From Dipteris shenzhenensis (lineage: Eukaryota > Polypodiophyta > Polypodiopsida > Gleicheniales), in assembly GCA_047967505.1 (NCBI GenBank), contig CM106541.1: a stretch of 64,000 nucleotides of DNA; one strand, written 5' to 3'. The notes beneath the pieces were generated by a model that saw only the letters and a program-made list of their open reading frames with translations, was not told the DNA's origin and searched no databases. Shown here in pieces: positions 36,401 to 48,900 of this stretch (within the stretch, counting starts at the first letter, position 1; each line of letters starts with the position of its first letter). The translations under genes were made by a program, and so were the position numbers.

Positions 36401-38893
36401 TTCTCAAGATACTGCCCCTGCTCTTATTCAAATTGATCCTCCGAATGAAGCTCAAATGCTGAACTCTATTTCATCAGATGTAGCTTCTTTATCGGAAGAC
36501 ACGGATGTTAAGCTAGCTCCTATGCCTTTGATGCCTGTGCCAGAGTCTTCTTCTGACAGGGATGCAGAAGTACCTTTTTTATTGGAATCTTTCCATCCCA
36601 TGTTACAACAAGTTTTTGACCCTTTGATTCAAAAATTTCGGGTACCAGCCTACATCAAGAAGAATCATAAGGGCAAAAAACAGCTTGTTTTTATTGATGG
36701 TGTGGTTTCATCACTGCATCAGTTCTTACAGAGCAACAATTTGAAGCTGGAGGATGCTGTGTTTGATTCTCCTCCAGCTTGATATGTAATATTTTACTTG
36801 GCTACCTCATGACTTTTGCTCTAAGGTTTTACTTGTAAAAACTTTTTCCTTGTACTTATTGGTGGGTTTTTACCTCTTTTGAGGTTTCCCACACAGAAAT
36901 ATAAAGATTTCACTATTTTTATTATTTTTATATTTTTTTTAAAAAAGTGTGCGCGTTAGCGAGACAACCTGCTCCACGTTTGCTTTGAACTGTCTGAAGC
37001 CTATTCGGAGCCCTTACCTCTGCTCACGGGAGATTTCGGCCATCTTGCATGCTCTCAAAGCCACCCTCAGCGCCTCGTCTTTAGTTTCCTCTCTAAAGCC
37101 CGCTCTGTAAGTGCGTAGGATACGTGTAAGTTGTGTGTGAGACAGTCTTCCTGCAAGGAATTTAGTCGCAACAGGTTCCCGTGCCCTCTTGTCTAGGTTT
37201 CGTGCCTTTCTGTCCAGGTCCCGTGCCCAGCTGCTACAGCGTCGCTGTCCTTATTTTGGTTTCAACACAATCTGTTTAGTTCGTATACTGTTTGGTTACT
37301 CCCTCTCTTGTTTGCTTTGTGCTTAGCTTGTCTATTTCTTTCTGCTTGCTATCTGTCCCAACTGAATTTTCTGTTCAGCGTCTTGGCCCTCATCCCCCTC
37401 TATCTCATAGCTTGTAACCTAACTGCAACTTCAGCTTTGAATCTCTCCATTGAATCCACTAGCTTCAATGACAGAAACAAATAAGTATGATGTAAAGAGG
37501 ACGCACCCAAAACAGTCAAGGGAGACTCTGCCACCCATATCCCCTTCATCTGAAGATGCTTCCTCTGTATTTGACATGTTGAATGAGGAATTTCAACAAA
37601 GTAGAAGAGAATGGATGCTACCTGCTCCGGAACTCACTTACAAAATGCGGTTGCCTTCTCTTGTGCATCATCTTTCAGACTGCAGTCATCATCTTTTTCC
37701 CAGTAAAAATGCCCAGTCATCATCTTTCAGACTGCAGTCTGAAGAAGCTCTCTCAGACTACAGTCATCATCTTTTTCCCAAGAAAAATTACCTTCGTCTA
37801 ATGATGTGGGCCAATGGGTGAATTTCCTCTTAGGTGGATGCTATGTGGAAGGAGTTTATTTTGCCTCCCGAGGATTTTATGAAGTTCATCTCTTGGATGC
37901 CTTGACAAAACAAAAGATGCTGGAAATGTCCCCCTTATTTTTTGGCCGTCAGATGGTGCATATCATGCCTTGGTCTCCTAATAAGGACTATCAGAATCTC
38001 ATCAAGCGCCATTGCCCTGTATGGGTTGAAGTGGTTGATTTCCCTTTACATGAGAACGGAGCTTCCTGGCTTAGCAATGACATTGGGACAAGTGATTTGT
38101 CCCCCTCGTCCCACAGGTAATAAAAATCGCTTTTGCATATTATGGGATACTTATAGACCGAGGGTGTTAATTTGGAAAAGAAATATTTCACTTTGAAATG
38201 GGGAATTTTTGCTGTTTCTCTTGTCACAAGTTTGGACACCTGGTTTCTGAGTGTCCCTCTATACTTCACCCTCCTCCTCCAGCTGCCATTCCCCCGCCTT
38301 CTAATAAAGGAGGTCAGAAGACTTATGTGAAAAAGACATAAGGCAAGGAGCGAAGCCTTCAATTCATACAGGTAATCAAGTCATTTCAGCTCAAAACAAG
38401 GATAAAGGAAAGGGCAAGCAAGTGGAAAATAATCCATTTTCTCATGAGGGTTGGCAGACTGCAAAGAAGACAGTGCCTCTCAAACAAAGACCTCTCCAAT
38501 CTCGTAATTGGGATGCTTCTGCTCCTTCTCCTGGTCAACCATCTACCTCTTCTGACAGCCCCATCTCAAAGGCATGGGTTAATGCAGTCAAGAAGGGTAT
38601 TCTGCTTTGTGAAGTTTATTTTTTGTTTGGGTGTACTACTGGGCACTTTGGACTCTATGGATGGACAGAAATCATAGATTCTTTGGTGATCCTACTTTTC
38701 CATCTTTCGTTTTTTTCAAACGATCTCTGCGCAATCGTTTTATGATTGCTTTCAGACTCATTTGATTGATCATGATGTATATATGGCTTATACTGAGATT
38801 TTCGGTTGAGTAGTAGTTTCTCCGCTTTTGGAGTACCTATGAATGTAATTATTTCACAGCAATAAAATATTTCTTCTCACTATTTTAAAAAAA

Positions 38894-38925
<32 letters not shown>

Positions 38926-41900
38926 ATAGAATTGTAATTGTAGCACCTTGTTTTGAGGTTGCTACTCATGTAATATAATCAATCAAAGATTTCACCCAAA
39001 AAAAAAGTGTGTGCAGATAGAAAGAAAGAAGGAAAGATAGACATGAAAATGTAATATGCGCATATGTCATGTGTGTATACACACACAAGCACACACATAC
39101 ATGCATGCATGTATATAATACCTAAATGTATACATGCATTCATGCATACATCTATATATGTATATGTTTATAAATGCATGTATGCATACATGCATGCACG
39201 CATTTGTGACTTGTGCAATTATCAAGGATGACCATATGTGAGGAATGTTTGTTCAAAGTAGCAGGCCATTTAGTGTACAAGGCACAAACCTCTTTCCATC
39301 ATCTTTCTTGACATGTTTTACACTCTCTATTAATAGTATATGGAGAGGTACAAGAGCAGGAAAAAAGGGCTGCACAGATGCAGCAGAGGGTTTTGTACGA
39401 GGGGCTTCCTGATCAGTGTCTTTTCTGTCGGAAGAGAGGTCATTTTATTAGGGATTGCCCCAGTCGTCGGCCTCGATCAGAGACTCCAGATCCTTCTCAT
39501 CCTACGAGTGACCCAGAACCTACAGTTCAGCCTTCAAGGGTCTCTGAGCCTGCTTCGACTCATTCAGCAGAACGAGAGGAGACTCCTCTGGGGGAGCCTC
39601 CAATGGACTCAGAGGACCTGGAGATGCCTCCAGTGGAACAGCTTTCACAGAGAGCTCGGAGGAGACGGAGACAGAGAGAGAGCCAGCAGTACGAGCAGCC
39701 CCAGGTACGAGCTCACAGATGACAGAGAGTTGAGACACATGTGCAGGAGACCCCGGGAAGGGGAGATGCAGAGGACCATCCCCAGGCAGGTCTTGACACT
39801 GTGCAGGAGACGGTAGCTCACGGAGTCGAGACACATGTGCAGAAGACCCCTGAAAGGGGAGATGCAGAGGACCATCCGCAGGCAGGTCTTGACACTGTGC
39901 AGGAGACGGTAGCTCAGGGAGTCGAGACACATGTGCAGGAGACCCCGGAAAGGGGAGATGCGGAGGACCATCCACAGGCAGGTCTTCACGCTGTGCAAGA
40001 GACAGTAGCTCAGGATTTGAGGACTCTAGACACTACTATCCCAGAGGTTCAGATATTGGTTACGGAGACAGTTATTCAACAGGAGACTGCTCAGGCTGCA
40101 GCAGGAGCGGGAGCTTTTGGACACTGAGTTTGCTGACGACACGGCACTAACAGTCAGAGGAGATGCAATCAAAAGGCATCTGGACTGGAGCTCAGCAGGA
40201 TACCCCAGCATGGGGAGGAGACAGAGGCTTTGTTTGGATTCCCAGAGGCACTTCTACGAGATATCTAGGCTTCCAGGTTGGCATTGAGGTGTCCCCAACG
40301 CAACAGTTTGCCCCAGTTCTTGAGAGTATCCGAAGAAAGTTAGCCTATTGGAGTACGGCTAGACTCTCTTTGGCCGGAAGAGCGCTGGTACTCAACCAGG
40401 TTCTACTAGCGACTATGTGGTACGTTGCGTCATGTTGGTGCTTTCATGCTGACTCGATCCGTCAGGTGAGGAGATTGCTCCGGAACTTTCTGTGGAGTGG
40501 TGGCGACTGTTCTGAGGACACTAGGGCCAGGGTTTCATGGGATACTATCACTTTACCCTCCTCGCAGGGAGGACTTTGGGTTCTTGATCCTGAGATGCAG
40601 AGAAGAGCCCTTTTAGTCAAACTTCTTGTTAGAGGTTTGACTCCAGGAGATCAGCCGTGGAAGCAGTTCTTACTGCATGGGATTCACCAGTGCACCCCTA
40701 GAGCGGCAGGCCAGTGGGCAGGTAGAGTCAGTTGGATCTTCCTGACGGACCAGCATTCTCAGCCTTCCTCACCTCTTGTGAAAAGGCTTATTCAGATATG
40801 GGATCATTTTCGACAACACCTCATCAGAGCAGTTCCCTCCTCCAGAGAGGAAATTGCTCGACAACCACTTTATCATAACCCCCTGGTTTGGTATCAGGGA
40901 TCTTCCCCTGGTACAGAACTTAGGACTCCCTTGGCCAGATGGCATGCTCAGGGGGTTGTGACAGTCAAAGATTGGTTCAGGGGAGGTGTGGAGATGTCAG
41001 AGGAGGAGATCAGAGATAGACACGGGCCACTTGGACAGATTGCTGCCACCAGATTACTGATCATGAGAGCTATTCCTCAGGAGTGGAGGGATATGCTTAC
41101 ACATCCAGCCTATGTTCATCCCATCTCTACTTGGTTAGGTTGTTTTAGTGAGGCTGGGCTATGCATTGGAGCTCGTTTAGGACCGGTACCATTTACTTAT
41201 TAGTCGGACTCCTCTCACAGATTGTATCCCACTCAACCCCTGGATCGACAAGAGCTCCTTTGGCAGAGGGTCAGGGTCATTGGTTGCTTGGGTAAGGAAT
41301 GGGCCACAGATCCTTCCAGGTTGACCATTGCAGAGGATCCTAGATGGAGACTTTGGATTTTTCAGGGTCGACCTCTCACGGAGCTCGACTGGGACCCATG
41401 TGAGTGGACGTGACCTGCTCCGGTGGCAGGCGGCCGTCCTCTTCCCTTTTTCCAGTACTCGACGAGGGAAGGTTACAGGCTTCAGCAGAGAGACTCTCAT
41501 CACCTACCATCAGCCTCACAGCATTGGCACGCACAGGGACTTACTGCAGAGCTCTCGCTGAGCTACTGGACTCACTTTTGGGGCATCAGTAGAGCCAATA
41601 AAGTATCCTATTTTCTTTGGCTCACTATACATAGGGGTATACCTGTGGGTACTTGGCTTCAGCAGATGGGTAGACCCTCCTTGTGTATGCATTGTCAGCT
41701 TGCAGAGGAATCTAGTAAGCATTGTTTATGGAGCTGCCCCAGCTCTAGAGTGGTATGGATGGACAGGTATTTTCAGGTTGTTCTCACATGTTACATCCGA
41801 GTCCTTTCTGATGACATGGGGTGCTGCCCTTTGGGGGAGAGGATCTGGAGCCTTTGCTCTCTTTGAGTCAGAGCCAGGAGACCACGGTTTCTTCATGCAG

Positions 41901-42904
41901 CGTCGCCAGAGACGGGGTCCCACACGTCAGCATCATGGAGCCGCAGGATTTACTTTTGGTACCTATACCTGCTCAGGATTTCATGCCTACTTCACCTGCA
42001 GGGTCAGCCTGGGAGGTGATTTCCAGCATTACTCTATGGCGGATATGGTGTTCGCGATGTTCTTTTGTCCTTGGGGGCCATTTATGCACGGAGGCTGACA
42101 TTCTCGCTTCCATTTGGGCCGAGATTATCTTCACTCTCAGGAGTCAGTGGGAGTGGTGTACAGGCACCTCTTTGGCAGCTCGTGGGAGACTTCTATCCTT
42201 CATGAGGAAATGGGACTGCTCATTATTTTTTCATTTGACCCCTTTTGGGATGTCGTGGCATTTTAGACCACCACCATGGCTTTTTTGCCACATTGTTGAG
42301 GCTAGGGATAGAGTACTTTCTCTCCCACCTGTTGTATGATTCGTTTTGAATGGAATATATCACTTTTCTCTTAAATGCTCGATGTCTATGCATTGGAGGC
42401 TGGAGCACTACCTGAAGATTGGCATGAAGGGAGCCTGGCAAAAAGTTTTGATAGTATCATAGCAGCAACCCCTCAGATTGAGTGGGATTTAAAGGACGTA
42501 GCCATTGTGGCTCCTATTGGGATGCAAGCTAAAGTGGTGCTCAATGACTGGAAGGCAAGAACCAAGATTCTCATGCAAAAAAATAAGCTGAGAGGTACCA
42601 AGGTATGGATATCAGAGGAGCTCACCCAAATTCAGCTCAAGATAAAATCCACAGAACTGAACAAAGTGAAGGACGCTCGCAAAGAAGGAAAATGGGCTGT
42701 CTATAGAGATGGAAAAGCACTTATCAAAGACTTTAAATCCAAACCCAAGGACTCTCAGTCTTAAACTAATGTAATACAGGCCGATTATCTCATTTAGTAC
42801 AATGTGGCTAATCTATAATAACTTTGGGAGTGTGTTACATGCAGTTCAAAGAGACTCTTAGTCTATAAGTGATGTTTGGTGTTGATGTGTGCGCCTTGTC
42901 TCAT

Positions 42905-42946
<42 letters not shown>

Positions 42947-45900
42947 GCATATGTACTGCGTGCATTGCATATGGAATAAATACTTTGGCCCCAATCTTAG
43001 CAAAGCTTTCCAACGAAGCGGCTTGCAACAGTTTCCCTCACACCTTAACCCTTAACAAGGCAGCAGATCCCATGAGCCCAGAAAATTAAAGGACCATTAT
43101 GATTGGATGGCATGTCCAAGATCTATGCATCAGCACTCGACACAAAGGTTAGCCGTTTTTCAGAGCTTTGGAAACTCACAACCGTGGGACAGGCGGGCTT
43201 CCCGACTGATCACGGACTCTAGGTTACATACTCATACTCGCAGGTGTCATTGATGAGGCTAAAGCATGGAGATAAAGGGTTTATAGTTGCTTTGTGATTT
43301 CCACAAAGCTTTTGACAAGTGCCGAGAGCTCGCCTCATCAGACATTTACAAGAGCTGGAGTATGATCAGGAGATCATCTGGGCAGTCATGTTACTTTATG
43401 AGAGTCTTAGGCACGGTTCGGACCAACACAAGCTGGACAAAGGAGATTATGAGTGCTATTGGGGTTCAAAACTCTTGCAACTCCAAAGACTGGTGACCCT
43501 TGGAATTGTCATCTATTCAGATTGTATCAAGTGCCTAGCAGCAAAGGGGTTCCTGGTGTTAGACCCCTCACTCAGGTGTCCATAACTCTCTGTTCGCCCG
43601 AAAACCTTTGCATGCCTTCAGTTTTGACATATGATGGATAGATTGTTTGTAGATACTTTTATTTCTTTCGAGAACATTACAAGCTTGTGCTTTACGAAGC
43701 ATCAAAATTACATGGAAACCTATATTGATTCCGTGCTAAAACTTTCAGGGGAAAAACTTGAACCATTACAAGCTATGGGCATTTGGGGCCATGCAAACTA
43801 CCTATCGATTCTGGAAAGAAAATAAATCTCACTCAAAAGAGTATCTGTGCCTGAAATGCATCGTTTAGACCTAAGCTTGCCCTTAAAGACACCTTTATAT
43901 GTAAGAACAACTAGCCAAAACAGGTCCACCCCATGTCCGAATAAGAGTGGAACAGAAGCATGAACTTACTCAGACTGATCTCCAACACTTTCCAACGTGG
44001 CCCACGTCATACGAGACATGGCAGCTAGCTCAGCCTCAAGCTTTGTTTCCAACCCTTGAACTAGTGTGGCCAAGGCCCTTGTTATGACAATTGAGAACTC
44101 ATCCTGCAAAAATTCCATCCATGAGTAATCACTAAAAAATTTAGCAAGATTCTTTTTTGAAAGAATGCAATTTTGCAAACAGCTTAAATGAGTTGTGTGA
44201 AAATGAATACCCGGAACGTGCCAAGACACAGTAGCAGGCAGCCAAATCTTCAAGCATGCTTGCATGTATAAACTATCCTCAAGCAAATAGAATACTCCAA
44301 CATTTTCAGCTCAGTAATAACAACACTGTATATACTTGAACGCTTGATTGTACTTGGCATGGTAAGAGATTCACCTGCACCTCAGACATGTCAACCTTGT
44401 CTGTGAACTGCATATCAATAATCTTTGAGATGTTTTCAGCCAGCTGACCAGCCTACAAAGTCACAGGTATATATAGCTTATCATTCAAAGTAAATCTTAT
44501 CCACAACTTTGTACAGACAAAGCCATGTGTTCCTTGGCGTACTAGGAATAACATCGTATCCACAACTATGTGGGCAATCTCAGATTCGTATTTCCTGACT
44601 TATAAAGAAATTTTGAAAGTAAAAAGAATTCTTGAAGGTAGACTGCTAAAAATTACACTTGCTTTAGAGATCTGTGACACCTTAAGAAATTTAAATGACA
44701 TTCCAGATCATTTTCCATATACACCGAAACACGTCAACAAACATTTGCACCGGGAATGTTTACATTGCTTAAAATTCGTGATTGAGCACAATCCTGTAAT
44801 CTAGCTTGTCTAAACACAGCATTCACAGCATGCATTTCCATCACGTTGCTCAGTCATGTCTGGTGAAAGTGACAAGGTGAGAACATTATGATAACAGAAG
44901 CCTGCCTTGTCCTTCAACTCTGGACACCATTTACGGGCATGTTCATATAAAACACAGGTTACCACAGATAGAGAGCATGACTTAAGTCGCCAGGAATCAA
45001 GGACGCAGAGAATTCATTGGAAAAGCACCCTTTAGACGGGATCCAGGAACCACGAGAAAAATAAACGGAGTTTTACCTTGGTCTCACAATGAGGACGCTG
45101 CAGACAAAATGTGTTTGATAATACATACTATTATATGCATCAGATGTCACACCTGTGAGCCCTATTCTAGCACTCGATATACATGCATCTTAGATGCATA
45201 TTGAGCCACAAAGAAGCGGCATTTAGATAGATTCCCAAAGCAACTAGCTTGGTTGATCAAGATTGTTACAAAAAACCTTCTCTGATAACCCATCTGTACT
45301 GGGATACATTGCAGAGGCTTGGACTAGGAGTCGAGTAAAGAGCCCTCTCATACCTTTGTTTTGCACTCATGTTTCTGAGACAGGCCCTGGGAGAGGAGTC
45401 TCAAAGTTAAGTAATGACTGCCACTCTAAGGATAGCATGCTGGCTGCCTACAAGCTTGTCAGCAACAACACCTATGAGACTGCAAAGGATGATGCCTAGA
45501 TCCTACCTTTAAGTGACAATAATGCTGATCTGGTCTGGCTTTACTTTTTCACCCATCCAGCTTCATCTAATTGCTTTAAAAGGCCTCCCTAAAAGTGTGT
45601 CCCACTGCAGGCCAGCACATATGTTTGTAAAGTAGCTTGACCAGCCAGTCCACTCCTCTCATCTTGGAATCAACCCCACTACCTTACTCATATACAAATA
45701 GGTTGGAATACAAACAACTCACAGTTTCATGGCAGTACTCTGCAGTGTTGACAATGTAACAGATAACCCTTTCATCTTTGTCCGAAGTCTGTCACATACA
45801 CATGCAGAAAGATTATCAACGTACTTTCATCATCAAAAAATGAGATTTGATTACCAGAATGGTATCATGGTAAAAAGTGCCCACGAAATAGACCTCACAC

Positions 45901-48900
45901 TTTACATAAACAAGGTCGAACTTACCCTGATTTGACCATCAGTTCCAGTTGCTGCTGCAACGAGGCCAGTCCCTCCCCTAGGGAGCCTTGCTGATAATTT
46001 CCCAGCATATGCCTTTAAAATTCGCTGAAAGACCTACTTAGCTCAACAAACATAACATAAATAAATTGTTATCCCAGTATGTCTGCCCACTTAAGACTCT
46101 TAACCATGTCTTTCAGAATCTTTCCCTTCTCTTATAGCAGCCAACGTTACAAATGCTTGGGGGCAATCTGTACAAAAAGTTTCACAGAAACGCAAGGTCC
46201 TTCCCATAAAACACAAGAAACCAATGTTTCTTCATGTTATCAAACTTGACTTGGGAACCACATAAACCTTTACAAAATAAAAAACTAATAACCACCTAGA
46301 GTCAACCTTGAGCCTTACCACAAACAAATTATACAGAGTTTGATTTTTTGTAAGGGCACTACATCGTTTCAAGCTTCTCTTTATGATCAAGAACACCTGC
46401 AAAAACAAAGCTTCTAATTCATATCCTCAAGCTAATTACTACAACAAAAAGCATGAATTACTCCATTATGAAAATGGTAAGCTCAACAGAAACATTAGTC
46501 AAGAGTCCATCATTTCTGTGAATCACATGAGAATACCAGAAGCTCGCTTTAAAAATTTTGGAACAATCATCCTCCGTATGGCATGTGTCACTATAATGAT
46601 AGGTTAAATTGATTGAGCCATCCTTGCATGTCTAGCGGCATAGCTTGCTTAACAAATTTTTCCATAAAACCAAGACTTAAAGTTTGTGTGTTTTACCATG
46701 CAACATTGTCCGAATCCTTTACAATCTCTCAAAGATCAAACAGATTGATGTCCCCCTCTCTTTTTGAAGGTTGGACATGCCTTATCCCCGAACAAGGAGA
46801 AAATACAAACATGAAGGAGTGGCAACCAGGGGCAGAGGGGGATTGAGTCCGTGCGTAGTACGTACACGTACATGCATGCAAAAGTACATCCAATGTAATA
46901 CGCCAAAGAGAGGGTTTATTAGGGAGCAGAAAACTCCACACCCCAAATGCATATAACATAAGCGGAGACATCGGCCCAGTCCCCCTTAGTGTACAAGATG
47001 TTAGCCAAGGTTTGGAGTCTGCATCCATGGCCCCTTCTCCCTGCTATAACTCATGCCTCTTGCAGTCCAATACCTTATCTGCTATCCCCTTTGGGAGAGC
47101 AGGATGCTGCAATACAAGCCCTGATTGGTGTTCTACAGTACAAATTATATGGGAAGGGACAATCTTGCTATGGAAATTCCTTTGGCTACAAGCAATGGTT
47201 GGTTTTGCTTCAAAAAGAATGAAAGTACAGCTAATTGGGGTGAGTGCAAGCTTTCTTGGAGATCAAGCACTTGGCAAAACAGCAAGCACTAGGTTTTACT
47301 TTAGACCGAGCCAAGAAAGTCCAAACTTGCACACGTTGTGCCTTAGTGTGAGTTGACCTAGAGTGTCCCTTTTGCTGCATTTGTTTCACATGGAGGATGA
47401 CCATTGGAACAAATCCACATCTTGGAGTATCAATCCCTTTGCTATCGTTGAGATGGCGACCACTCAATCTTGCACTCATGAAATCAGTGAGCCTGGTTCT
47501 CCATCAAGGGTTCATCACAATGCTTACGTCAAGGACGTTAGTATTTAAAACAGGGAAAGGACGATCTTGCTATGGTACTTCCTTTGGCTACAAGCAACAA
47601 CGAATTTTGCTTAAGCCTGATTGCCCTGCTTCTAAGACTTGAAAACCTGAATCCTTGTTAAAACTATCGTCATTAAGCAACGAGTCTAGAACATTGACTT
47701 TTGGCATTTAAGAAAGCAAGCACTTGCCCTGATAGCGACTTTACTTTAGGTTCAGGCAAAAAATCCAAAGTTGTACACCTTGTGCCATAGTTTGAGTTGG
47801 CCTGTAGTGGCATTTGACGGCTTGAGACATGGGAATTACTTTTGTCAAATCTATTATTCTTACACATGCTTCTCCCAATCAGATCTTTCAACTTCCTTTT
47901 CATCTAAAATCGATCCAGCAGATTCTGCAAGAAGTCTATTCTTCCTTTCTGTAACTCCATTTTGCTCTGCAGTTGCATGTTTTGATTCCATTACACAACA
48001 AAAACCATTTGCATTAATTTGATTTGTATTCTCCTCCATTGCCATGTCGAACGATTTGGATGTATAATTATTCATTTGATTTTCAACAAGAGCTTTGAAC
48101 TCCTTGAAAGCATTGAGTGAGTTACACTTTTGCTTCAAAAAGTAGATCCAAATCTCTTTGGAAAACTCGTAAATGAAAGTGATGGATATAAAATTTATTC
48201 AAAGAGGCTATTAAGAAGTGACTGAATGATTGATTTGAAGAATCTAGTACTCTTAGACCATGCAGTAGGAAATGGTCATTGATACAAACATCTCCTTCCT
48301 TAGTAGATCTAAGGAAGATCTTAGACCATATATATCGTCAATGGACCAAACTAGAGAAATTCAAGCCAGCAAACCTTTATGCCACAATGCGCTTAAATAT
48401 GTTACACTGTGCTTAAATAATTGTATTGACTTTCATGATGACTAATAAGTGCTCTCTGAATAGAAATTGTGAAAGTCAACTTGAACATTATCCCACTTTG
48501 CTGCTTTTGCAATGATTGTGTTGGGATTTATGACAGTGCAACCATATTTGTGATATAGTACCTCTATTTTATTTTCGCTACTTTAACCAATTGAAAGAAG
48601 ATTTTGTGACATAGTTGAAACATGAAAGCATCTCTAGTACTTATTGCAAGACCTATGATGCTATGCTAGGGGCATGCTACTAATAGCTTCAATCTTGTAA
48701 AGTGTAGTGTCACGTAACATTTTCTTTGGCATTGTATCAAAATCAATCCCTTTGGGGTCTCATATGAATACTCATCTATATCTAGGATAACATTAAGATG
48801 AACAAGGATGACCATTATCTCTCTTTTCAGATTGCATATAGACCAGCCTTGGACAGTCTCCCTTGTTTACTGTTCAGGCATGGAAATAACATCCTTCTTT

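Larger units (their letters stand above)
39340..42340 (+). mobile_element. LINE 5 remnant, internally deleted
   Basis: An ORF1 zinc knuckle and repeat region is joined directly to the FADD motif of an RT, with endonuclease and the N-terminal two thirds of the RT missing, then an RT thumb and a zf-RVT region follow. It is a different LINE family from LINEs 1-4. No A-tail is visible at the end. Confidence 0.75.

Noticed and set aside
43287-43825. Possible extra VPS53 exon downstream of exon j
   Set aside because: The readable protein is RT motif A on the plus strand, and exon k at 14,080 continues the VPS53 sequence exactly.
46729-47028. 99-codon minus frame as a host exon
   Set aside because: It matches no VPS53 segment; exon e joins exon f in family order without a gap, so nothing is needed here.
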